Origin: Candidatus Azobacteroides sp.
GTDB lineage: Bacteria > Bacteroidota > Bacteroidia > Bacteroidales > Azobacteroidaceae
Reading direction: 5' to 3'
Length of the DNA stretch: 46,783 bases
NCBI GenBank assembly: GCA_009778655.1
Contig: WRFZ01000172.1
Location: 1-46,783 of the forward strand
A program made the translations under genes and the position numbers. Of this stretch, positions 33,422 through 41,139 are shown one piece after another; the first letter of the stretch is position 1, and the number at the start of each line of letters is the position of its first letter. Under the pieces are notes generated by a model. The model was given only the letters and a program-made list of their open reading frames with translations, searched no databases and was not told the origin of the DNA.

Positions 33422-36400
33422 TTATTTCACAACTACTTTAACCACTTTAGAACCATTCTTCACGATTGCAATACCGCGAGGAGCCGGGATTGTTTGTTCG
33501 CCGCCGGTCAGTTCAGCCGATTTGATCAAACGTCCGTCAATCGAGTAGATATCTACTTTGCCCGTTGTGTTCAAGAACCGGATACCATCTTTAACACCGA
33601 AGATACCGCCTTGTCCGACTACTTGTAAATCAGTATATTTACCGTCTTCAATATGACCCCATTGGAAGACTAAAGCATCGTTATAGTTTTCTAAGAATAC
33701 CAATTGGGTATTGATATCAGCCAAGAAACGATATTGGTCTTCTGCCGTCGGATTCTTGCTGTAGTCTGCATTCGAAACTACGTAGAACGCTTGATTCGGA
33801 TCCGAAGAATCGGTGATGTATCTGAACCCGAAGGTTTGCAAGAAGTCTTTATCAGCGGTAATACCTTCTTTTACATACGGAGCATAATCATCAAGTTTAT
33901 CTCCGAAGTAAGCGTACGGCCATGTGTTGTCATAGAATTGATAATAATAATTGCCGTCTGTTTTCGCGATTTCGGTTCCATCGGTCAAATATTTACCATC
34001 CAATTGGATGCGATAGTACCAAATCGGACGTTGCGCATAAGCGCCGATCAAAGTATCGCCTTCAAATTCAACCGTCAAACTGGAAGCATTTCCGAGTCCG
34101 GTTACAGTACCGTAGTTTACAGGCGCTTTTTTGCTTTGCTCAATAAAGAGAGCGCCGCCGCCTAACACATCGTCATAACCCGTCAAAACGCCTTGCGTAG
34201 AGCCTTCAGCAATTGCACCGGCTATCGGAACCCAGATCTGGCCTGCAGGTACTTGACCACCGAAGATCCAAGCGGTAACTTGATCTTTGTCAATATAACG
34301 ATAATCAACCGTATAGATATTCCAATCCAAAGAGGTTAAGTTTGGAATAGCATCGCTTAATTTTCTTGCGGTTACATACATCGTAGAAGAACCGGCTACT
34401 ACAAGGAACGGATAATCTTTAATACCGGTATCCAAGGTTTGCAAATAAACGGGAGGATATTCCGAATCGCCGAAAGCGACAGAGTCTTTTCTTACGCCGT
34501 TTTCATCAACCTGATAGGGCAGACAGAATTTATAGGTCGGTAAGAAGTTTTCGTTAGCTTGCCAATTAAGTAATTTAGTCTTATCATCGGTCGAAAGTTT
34601 CGTCCAATAAACAGAATCGTTACCATTGGTCGGATTCGTATATACATTCAAGAAATAATCTACGGCAGCGCCATTTTCTTGCGTCGTTATAGAGAATGAA
34701 TAGTACGGAATAATGTGATTATCGGCATCGTCCGTAGATCTGGAGGTCAAAGCTCTTTTGTTTTCTCTCCAAACGGTCAAGTATTCGGCTTGATCGAAAT
34801 TGTCGTTAATCCGATTGATATAGGTCCTGTAACCGACTAATTCACCGCCGCTGTAAATCGGAGTCGGAGTTGTCTTGTCATCAGGAACTACATAAGTCAA
34901 ATTACGGTCTTTAAACGGAGTTTCCAAAATCGCCAATTTATTGAGGAGATTGAAGTGACCGTCTTTTTCCAGATCGAAGAACGGAACTTTATGATCTACA
35001 CAGTCAAATACCAAAGTATCAAACTTCGCTACATAATTTTCTTGGTCATATCCGGAAACGTCAATTGTACGATAACCGATTTTATCACCGATTTTTACTT
35101 CTTTAACAAAGTAATACTTGCCGGTTAACAGATTTTGAATAACGTCGCCGCTACCCATCGCCGTATCATATACTTTTTCCAATTCGGGAATGAAAGTCGC
35201 TAATTTTGTATCGGTTGCATCATAGCTGATTTTCCAGTGCGCGGATAACGTATAGTCATCTGCAGCGGCGATCCATTGATTGAATGCAGCATATTTACCG
35301 GAGACTTCGCTCCATACCAAGTTATCAAAGTTGTCGCAACCCGGAGTGAGGTATTCCATTTTCGATAATTTGAATTCGATAGGAACCAAACTGCCAACGC
35401 CGGTGGTTGTGTTAGAGTTGAATACAACTAAATCTTTTTGCGGGAATTGAACGGGAGCCCATTGCGAAATACGCCAGCAATTGGTTACGTCATTTCCTGC
35501 ATAATAGGTATATCCTTTACCCAAATTCCAGTTATAGAACACGTCGTTTTGTTCGGTTGAACGACCGGTCGTTGTTTGAACGATTGAACCATCCTTATAA
35601 TTGGCCATATAAGAAGCCAAAGGCAGATAGATGAATTTACCGTACCAACCGTCGTTTACATCCTTACAGCCGCTGATAGCGAACAATTGTACCACTTGCG
35701 TGTCGTAACCGTAGTTATTATAGATTGATTGACTGAATGGAATTTTGGCTTGCCATTCCAAACGGATACCGCTTACGTCCGCAGTAGTTGAATATTGATC
35801 GCGCATTTCGGTAGCCGGAACAACGGTCAAATACAGACCTTCGTCATTTTGTATATAATACAAAGGTACATCCAGATCTTTTTGGAAAGATAAATTTCCT
35901 CCCGCAGCTCCACCGCCGTTATGTGCATTGGCTTTATTTCCTGCAATCCAAGTTGTATCTCCAACGTTTACTCCGTGAGGAATTGCCACTTTGGCAATAT
36001 CCGCTTCGTTATACGCAGACAGAGGATTACTTGACGGATAATTATAAACGCGAATGGTGGTTGCGTAGGTATGCGTCAATGTGGTTGCCGGAATATCCGT
36101 TGTATTGTTCGTTACAATGGCCCGCGTTTTATCGGTATTGGTAGCAATCCAAGCATTTACCGCATTACTTTCTACCCAAATTTGGTTGTTCAACGGCAAG
36201 TTCAACAAGCGATTAGCGCCTAACCATTGCGGATCAATGAATTCGCTTGCGCATTCAACTGTCGTTTCTTGAGCCGTCCAGTGGAAGCGGGTACCGGTAG
36301 TAAGGCCCGTGTAAGCGCGTGTTCCGTAAATAAAGTTCGATTCATTCGAAAGGGTAGCGAAACATACTTCGCCTCCACCCGGTTTCGTATCGGTAGCTGT

Positions 36401-39400
36401 TTGAGATTCAATATCCGGGAATGTATTGGGATATGATTTCAACAGCGGACTTACAGCGTTCGGGTTGTAGGTATATTTCGGCATGTAGAATTGAATCAAG
36501 AAATTATCTTTATTCTTATCTCCTACTAAAGGTTGATACAAGCGAACCGGCGTAGCATTTTCCAAAATAGCGCTGAATACCAATCCCACTTTTTCACGGT
36601 TGGTACGTGCAGCCACGTTTACCGTATCAAAAGTTAAGTAATCATTGCCCAATTTTACCAAATACCATTTATAGGTTTCTCCGTATAATGTATCAATACC
36701 CATATCTGTTCTACTGTCGTCAGCAGCTATTTTTCTCAAAGATTCTGTTCTTTGAGCGCCGGTCAGACTATTCAGCGGAATAAATTGAAGAATCCTGGTT
36801 TCCGTTGTGTTGATCAATTGAGCGGCATTAACGGTTTTGGATCCGTCATTAATTAACACGGATTTTGCGCCTAATTTCAAGCCGTTGTTTACTTCAGCGG
36901 CTTCCACCAAGTCGTAGTTTCCTTCCAAGAAAGTATAAGCCGTCAAAGAGTCTTGTTTATTGAAATTCACATCATTGGTATTGTGGATACCGTTATCGTT
37001 TCCTGCGCCTCTATCGCCCGGATAGTACGGACCATGAGTAGGAACATACTCAATTTCTTCCATAGAAACCAACAGACCGAAGCAAGAAGATGCGGGTTTT
37101 GTATCACAGGTATAACCGTTCAATTGGGTATTATCGGCAAAATCCAACAAAATGGGTTTCTGCCAATAAAGAGCATTCACGTCGGCTCCTATTGAACCGT
37201 TGTATCCGTGTTCCCAATCGCCTTCTTTCAAAGTAACCGTATATTCGGTTGTGGACGGTACCGCCAATTCCATAAAGAATGATTTTTGGCTGTACGGATC
37301 ACCCTTTGCATTCAAGCCGAAACGATAAGGATCTTGTAATTTATGGAATTTCCATATATTCTGTATATTAACGCCGGAAGTCTCCGTGTTTTTGACGAAC
37401 CAATGCGTTACATCGTCCCAAGTAAGACCCGTATCGAGCGGACGACCGAAATATTTATTTCCTGCATTGGCTGCATCTGCAGCGCCCGGCCAAAAATGAT
37501 TCACAGGCACAAAACCACCCGCTATCTTGTCGTTAGAAGTGGGAGTAGCAGCGCCAAAGTCAATATTGTACTGCAACGTATCTCCTAACATATTGATCAA
37601 AAGATAACCATCATCCTTTGCCTGCACTTCCCAATGAGCGGCCATATTTACCGAGTCGTAGGGGAAACGCCAATATTGGGTATCGGTAGTGCGAACCAAT
37701 TCTTTCGGAACGGCGACCAAACGTTTGGAATCGCCATCCGGTTGGGTAGCAAGCACATAGTCGCGACCATAGTTATAACCATTCGCTGCAAAAGCAGCGC
37801 CGTTGTTTGCCCATGCTCCCGCTGTATCTATAGATACTTGCAAGAAATAGAAACGACCGGATAGGTCACCGTCATCTTCTTTACAAACATCCGTCAACGG
37901 ACGTTCTTCATAGTCGGTCAAAGATTGCAAATAATTGGGAATACCGCCAATATAACCCGTCACATTGCCGCCTTGCGTACGATTTCCGTTCCACCATCCT
38001 ATTTGCACGCCGTAATTCTTATCTACATTAGCAAGAGAACCGGCAATATAACGTACATGAATATCGTTATAAATCAATACCGAGTTAGCAATAATGTTAT
38101 CAACAGCCGCTTTTCTTTGGCTATCAGTGTCACCATATTGCCAAGAGTATGAAGCAGCCGGATAAAGAGTCATTTCTCCGTCTTCGTTGATCCAGATAGC
38201 AAATTTCTGCAAACCGGTATATTTATGATAAATCTCTTGATCGGTAGTGCAGGTCACTTTATTGCTCAAATATTTGCCATCCGCATTTTGATAATCGAAA
38301 TATTCTTCATAATCTCTTACTTCCAATTTGTTGGCATAAACTCCGTTAGCCTGGCTCTGAGTTCTGAGGTCATTTTGACGACTGACAGACAACACTTTGC
38401 AATTGTTTTCCGGAGTAGATAATAAGAACAAAGGAATAACGCTGTCCGTTTTGGACGGAGTACCCGGGACCCGATCGGTGGTACCAAAATATTCAGAAGA
38501 GGGAGTACTTCCCAAATCCTTATCTAAACCTTGGAACGTAGCGTTAATAAGATTACGGTTATCTGCAAAATTATCGCCATTTTTAACATAATCAACTTGT
38601 TTTACGTTAAAAACGCTGAAACCTTTTATTTTCGTACCGGCTTCTGTTTCCGCAGCGCTGTAAGCGGTAATCACTCCGTCAGAAGAAGTGAATTGCCAGA
38701 ATTTGCAATCGGCAAAATCAGCCGGAGTAGCCCAACGGCCACCCAACGGATTCGATTTTACATACAAAGGATAGTACTGAGGAGCCTTAGCAAATCCGGT
38801 TATGTAATCGCCAAACGACATCAACGAAAGTTTTCCGTCTTTGTCATGAACCACGATCAATAAATTACTGTCATCAGTCCACGGTCCGACTGCTTGAACG
38901 GCCAAAAATCCGCCAAAACTGCCCGCGTTAAAATTCTGATAAGCAAATTCTTGACCGGCAACTTCGTTAGCGGCATCATCTTTGCTGTCGGGATTCACAA
39001 GAGGGAGAGTAAAATCTTTGGACGTAAACACTACAAAGCGATTGTAAGCGATCCCGTCATAGCTTAAAGTAAGCGGATTAGTTCCTTCCTTATTGGGAGA
39101 AAAAGCGATATAGTTCACCGCCGGATTATACACATAGATACGATCGGCAGAGCCCGCAAGCGTGTTTGCTTTTTCATTTTTATACACAAATGTCCCACCC
39201 GAATAAGTCAATTTCGCATTCGCTTCACCGACATAAGCAAGATCCTTAGGATAACCCCATTTTTCCCCATAATAGTCATTGGGTTTCCCCGCAGGAGCAA
39301 CATTGTTCGGGCGGGTCGTAATGGAGTCACCTGTTGCTACCCAAGCTAAAACCGTCTTCGTCTGATAGTCGCTTTGGGCATTCGCCTGAAAGCCGGCAAT

Positions 39401-39442
39401 AGCAAGAAAAGCTACAAGTAAAGTAAATAGTTTTCTTTTCAT
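33422..39442 (-). CDS. Giant secreted protein with T9SS/DUF6383-like C-terminal domain
   Basis: This 2006-residue protein has a signal peptide (KLFTLLVAFLAIAGFQANAQ). The body is Asn-, Asp- and aromatic-rich, with repeated segments such as RFYFLQVSID, KYYFVKEVKIGD, YWRFPYDSV and KYFGRP that look like many diverged copies of a beta-rich module. The last about 60 residues (VDIYSIDGRLIKSAELTGG then TIPAPRGIAIVKNG and KVVKVVVK) match a type A T9SS sorting or DUF6383 domain: GR turn, P-x-G-I-x-x-V strand and terminal Lys. It is presumably exported and attached to the surface; an adhesin or polymer-binding role is inferred only. It is monocistronic, with a long leader and a strong terminator. Confidence 0.85.
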   Translation of the reverse strand: MKRKLFTLLVAFLAIAGFQANAQSDYQTKTVLAWVATGDSITTRPNNVAPAGKPNDYYGEKWGYPKDLAYVGEANAKLTYSGGTFVYKNEKANTLAGSADRIYVYNPAVNYIAFSPNKEGTNPLTLSYDGIAYNRFVVFTSKDFTLPLVNPDSKDDAANEVAGQEFAYQNFNAGSFGGFLAVQAVGPWTDDSNLLIVVHDKDGKLSLMSFGDYITGFAKAPQYYPLYVKSNPLGGRWATPADFADCKFWQFTSSDGVITAYSAAETEAGTKIKGFSVFNVKQVDYVKNGDNFADNRNLINATFQGLDKDLGSTPSSEYFGTTDRVPGTPSKTDSVIPLFLLSTPENNCKVLSVSRQNDLRTQSQANGVYANKLEVRDYEEYFDYQNADGKYLSNKVTCTTDQEIYHKYTGLQKFAIWINEDGEMTLYPAASYSWQYGDTDSQRKAAVDNIIANSVLIYNDIHVRYIAGSLANVDKNYGVQIGWWNGNRTQGGNVTGYIGGIPNYLQSLTDYEERPLTDVCKEDDGDLSGRFYFLQVSIDTAGAWANNGAAFAANGYNYGRDYVLATQPDGDSKRLVAVPKELVRTTDTQYWRFPYDSVNMAAHWEVQAKDDGYLLINMLGDTLQYNIDFGAATPTSNDKIAGGFVPVNHFWPGAADAANAGNKYFGRPLDTGLTWDDVTHWFVKNTETSGVNIQNIWKFHKLQDPYRFGLNAKGDPYSQKSFFMELAVPSTTEYTVTLKEGDWEHGYNGSIGADVNALYWQKPILLDFADNTQLNGYTCDTKPASSCFGLLVSMEEIEYVPTHGPYYPGDRGAGNDNGIHNTNDVNFNKQDSLTAYTFLEGNYDLVEAAEVNNGLKLGAKSVLINDGSKTVNAAQLINTTETRILQFIPLNSLTGAQRTESLRKIAADDSRTDMGIDTLYGETYKWYLVKLGNDYLTFDTVNVAARTNREKVGLVFSAILENATPVRLYQPLVGDKNKDNFLIQFYMPKYTYNPNAVSPLLKSYPNTFPDIESQTATDTKPGGGEVCFATLSNESNFIYGTRAYTGLTTGTRFHWTAQETTVECASEFIDPQWLGANRLLNLPLNNQIWVESNAVNAWIATNTDKTRAIVTNNTTDIPATTLTHTYATTIRVYNYPSSNPLSAYNEADIAKVAIPHGVNVGDTTWIAGNKANAHNGGGAAGGNLSFQKDLDVPLYYIQNDEGLYLTVVPATEMRDQYSTTADVSGIRLEWQAKIPFSQSIYNNYGYDTQVVQLFAISGCKDVNDGWYGKFIYLPLASYMANYKDGSIVQTTTGRSTEQNDVFYNWNLGKGYTYYAGNDVTNCWRISQWAPVQFPQKDLVVFNSNTTTGVGSLVPIEFKLSKMEYLTPGCDNFDNLVWSEVSGKYAAFNQWIAAADDYTLSAHWKISYDATDTKLATFIPELEKVYDTAMGSGDVIQNLLTGKYYFVKEVKIGDKIGYRTIDVSGYDQENYVAKFDTLVFDCVDHKVPFFDLEKDGHFNLLNKLAILETPFKDRNLTYVVPDDKTTPTPIYSGGELVGYRTYINRINDNFDQAEYLTVWRENKRALTSRSTDDADNHIIPYYSFSITTQENGAAVDYFLNVYTNPTNGNDSVYWTKLSTDDKTKLLNWQANENFLPTYKFCLPYQVDENGVRKDSVAFGDSEYPPVYLQTLDTGIKDYPFLVVAGSSTMYVTARKLSDAIPNLTSLDWNIYTVDYRYIDKDQVTAWIFGGQVPAGQIWVPIAGAIAEGSTQGVLTGYDDVLGGGALFIEQSKKAPVNYGTVTGLGNASSLTVEFEGDTLIGAYAQRPIWYYRIQLDGKYLTDGTEIAKTDGNYYYQFYDNTWPYAYFGDKLDDYAPYVKEGITADKDFLQTFGFRYITDSSDPNQAFYVVSNADYSKNPTAEDQYRFLADINTQLVFLENYNDALVFQWGHIEDGKYTDLQVVGQGGIFGVKDGIRFLNTTGKVDIYSIDGRLIKSAELTGGEQTIPAPRGIAIVKNGSKVVKVVVK

Positions 39443-39848
39443 ACAAAAAAATTTAAATTAATAATAAATTAAGTATATATAATTCTCGTTAATAATTCTT
39501 GTCTTACAATTTTTCACATCCCGTAATTTTCAGATAATTTTCTTACTCTCACCCTCTTATCGCTTTGTTCTCTTGCAAGCGAAGCGAAAAATAGCCAAGA
39601 AGCCTGCAAAGTAACCGCTTTTTTCGCAAACAAACAAGGAAAAGCCGATTTTTTTTCTTTTTTCCCGTTTTTTTTATCTTCCTCCCAACGGTAACACAGA
39701 ACGGAAGTTGCGTCATAATAGGCATGCAAAAGTAAAAATTTTTATTTGTCTAACATTTTTTAACTCGCTTTTATTTTGACAATCTTGACCAACACTACCG
39801 GTTTATGTACGAAACCGCAGATTTTAAGGACAAAAACGAAAAAGGAAT
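39443..39848 (-). promoter_or_regulatory. Long leader and -7 element of the giant protein gene
   Basis: TACTTTTG (39727-39734) matches TAnnTTTG and would give a 5' leader of about 275 nt. The leader is AT-rich next to the start and contains a 71-codon open frame (39514-39729) whose Lys/Arg-rich content does not look like a real protein. No other promoter-quality element is nearer the start. From 39735 to 39848 I see nothing else. Confidence 0.45.
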
Positions 39849-39919
39849 GATGAATTATAAATTATGAATTATGAATTATGAATTTCCGCTATTACGGACT
39901 TGATCCGCAATTCGGTGAT
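39849..39919 (-). repeat. Left inverted repeat flanking higBA (heptamers plus hairpin motif)
   Basis: On the minus strand this reads ATCACCGAATTGCGGATC, then AAGTCCGTAATAGCGGAAA, then heptamers. It is the inverted copy of 40763-40833; the match is essentially perfect over about 70 bp, with one visible difference in the heptamer part. Confidence 0.9.
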
Positions 39920-40002
39920 ATTTCTTAAACCTTATTCCCTATTGACAAAATAAAAACACAAAAAATAATCGGTAAAAAGTTCTCAAATCAAGAATTTTGT
40001 TT

Positions 40003-40010
40003 TATCTTTG
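40003..40010 (+). promoter_or_regulatory. -7 element of higBA
   Basis: TATCTTTG matches TAnnTTTG and lies 18 nt before the higB ATG. The -33 region lacks a clear TTG at the right distance. Confidence 0.6.
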
Positions 40011-40028
40011 TAATGTTATCCGGAAGAA

Positions 40029-40325
40029 ATGGAACGAATTTTTGCAAAAAGCGCCTTGAGAAAATATTGGCAAATACACCCTGATACAGAGCAGTACCTC
40101 AAAACTTGGTACGATACGGCGATGGATGCAGATTGGCAAAATCCAAGCGATGTGAAACAGTCGTATGCTACAGCAAGTATTCTGAAAAACAGTCGTATGG
40201 TGTTCAACATAAAAGGAAATTTGCATCGGCTTGTCGCCAAATTTAATTTTGAAAAACAATGGATTTTCATCCGTTTTATAGGTACGCATTCCGAATATGA
40301 TAAAATTAATGCAAACACTATTTAA
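40029..40325 (+). CDS. higB: HigB-family mRNA interferase toxin
   Basis: This 98-residue RelE-fold toxin has MERIFAKSALRKYWQIHPD at the start and NIKGNLHRLVAKFNFEKQWIFIRFIGTHSEYDKI at the end, the HigB_toxin (PF09907) pattern. HigB toxins cut mRNA on the ribosome. Length is normal and no catalytic residue is evidently missing. The toxin gene comes first and the antitoxin second, with an 11-nt gap, the usual hig order. The pair is enclosed by 70-bp inverted repeats. Confidence 0.92.
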   Translation: MERIFAKSALRKYWQIHPDTEQYLKTWYDTAMDADWQNPSDVKQSYATASILKNSRMVFNIKGNLHRLVAKFNFEKQWIFIRFIGTHSEYDKINANTI

Positions 40326-40336
40326 ATATTAAAGAA

Positions 40337-40693
40337 ATGAGCATAAAACCCATAAAAACAGAAACCGACTATCTTGAAGCGCTAAAAAGGATGGAATTGC
40401 TTTTTGATGCTCCCATTGATACTCCCGAAAGCGATGAAGCCGATATTCTCGGTTTGCTGATTGACGAATACGAAAAAAAACACTATCCGATAGACAGTCC
40501 CGACCCGATTGAAGCAATAAAAATCCGTATGGAAGAAATGCAACTCAAGCAAGTGGATTTGGTTAATGTAATTGGTTCTCGCAGTCGTGTTTCGGAAGTA
40601 CTGAACCGCAAACGTCGCCTAACCGTACCAATGATACGGAATTTGCATCGCCGCTTGAATATTTCACCCGAAATTCTGATAAGCGATTATTAA
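40337..40693 (+). CDS. higA: HigA-family antitoxin
   Basis: This 118-residue protein starts MSIKPIKTETDYLEALKRM and has an acidic middle (TPESDEADILGLLIDEYE) that fits toxin binding. Its C-terminal XRE helix-turn-helix (MEEMQLKQVDLVNVIGSRSRVSEVLNRKR) should bind the shared promoter and autoregulate it. It neutralises HigB. Confidence 0.92.
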   Translation: MSIKPIKTETDYLEALKRMELLFDAPIDTPESDEADILGLLIDEYEKKHYPIDSPDPIEAIKIRMEEMQLKQVDLVNVIGSRSRVSEVLNRKRRLTVPMIRNLHRRLNISPEILISDY

Positions 40694-40762
40694 TTTTTCC
40701 TACGCTTAGAATTACCGAGAATTACCGATACCACTTTTGTTATACTTGTAATGAATGGCGAC

Positions 40763-40865
40763 ATCACCGAATTGCGGATCAAGTCCGTAATAGCGGAAAT
40801 TCATAATTCATAATTCATAATTCATAATTCATAATTCATAATTCATAATTCATAATTCATAATTA
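40763..40865 (+). repeat. Right inverted repeat flanking higBA, continuing as heptamer array
   Basis: The inverted copy of 39849-39919 occupies 40763-40833, and the CATAATT array continues to 40865. The core contains a hairpin with stems ATTGCGGA and TCCGTAAT around the loop TCAAG (40771-40791). Confidence 0.9.
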
Positions 40866-40870
40866 TTTAT

Positions 40871-40878
40871 TACCTTTG
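40871..40878 (+). promoter_or_regulatory. -7 element of the riboswitch-TonB receptor transcript
   Basis: TACCTTTG matches TAnnTTTG. Transcription would start around 40883, just before the P1 stem of the TPP riboswitch. Confidence 0.7.
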
Positions 40879-40886
40879 CCCCGAAT

Positions 40887-40964
40887 ATCTTTAGGGGTGC
40901 CTTTACGGGCTGAGATCATACCCTTTGAACTTGAACAGGTTAGTACCTGCGTAGGGACAAAGAT
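40887..40964 (+). promoter_or_regulatory. TPP (thiamine pyrophosphate, THI-element) riboswitch
   Basis: Conserved blocks are in order: GGGGTGCC, GGGCTGAGA, ACCCTTTGAAC, then AGGTTAGTACCT and GCGTAGGGA. P1 is ATCTTT (40887-40892) pairing with AAAGAT (40959-40964). The bulge CTGAGA and the TTTGAAC loop are the ligand-binding signatures. Just downstream, GCCGATCGGC and TTTTCGAAAA form hairpins, and ACCCC followed by T's (about 40992-41003) could pair with the GGGG of the aptamer. The exact expression platform is unclear. Confidence 0.95.
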
Positions 40965-40999
40965 GCCGATCGGCAAAATTTTCGAAAAGAATACCCCTT

Positions 41000-41130
41000 T
41001 TTTAATTATGAATTATAAATTTTTAATTATGAATGATTGTGTTATTGCGAATCAAGTTCGTAATAGCGGAAATTCATAATTCATAATTGACTGCGCCGAA
41101 CATTATTTCATAATTCATAATTTATAATTA
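41000..41130. repeat. Heptamer arrays with a third hairpin repeat copy between riboswitch and receptor gene
   Basis: ATTATGAATTATAAAT-type heptamers (41000-41037) are followed by a diverged hairpin copy (41044-41064: ATTGCGAA, loop TCAAG, TTCGTAAT) and AGCGGAAATTCATAATT. Then comes TTGACTGCGCCGAACATTA (41088-41106), which recurs near 45108, and more heptamers to 41130. All this lies in the leader of the TonB receptor mRNA. Confidence 0.8.
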
Positions 41131-41139
41131 GATTATAAC

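Noticed and set aside
39514-39729. 71-codon frame in the leader of the giant protein gene
   Set aside because: Lys-rich and low-complexity with no family resemblance; it lies inside the likely untranslated leader.
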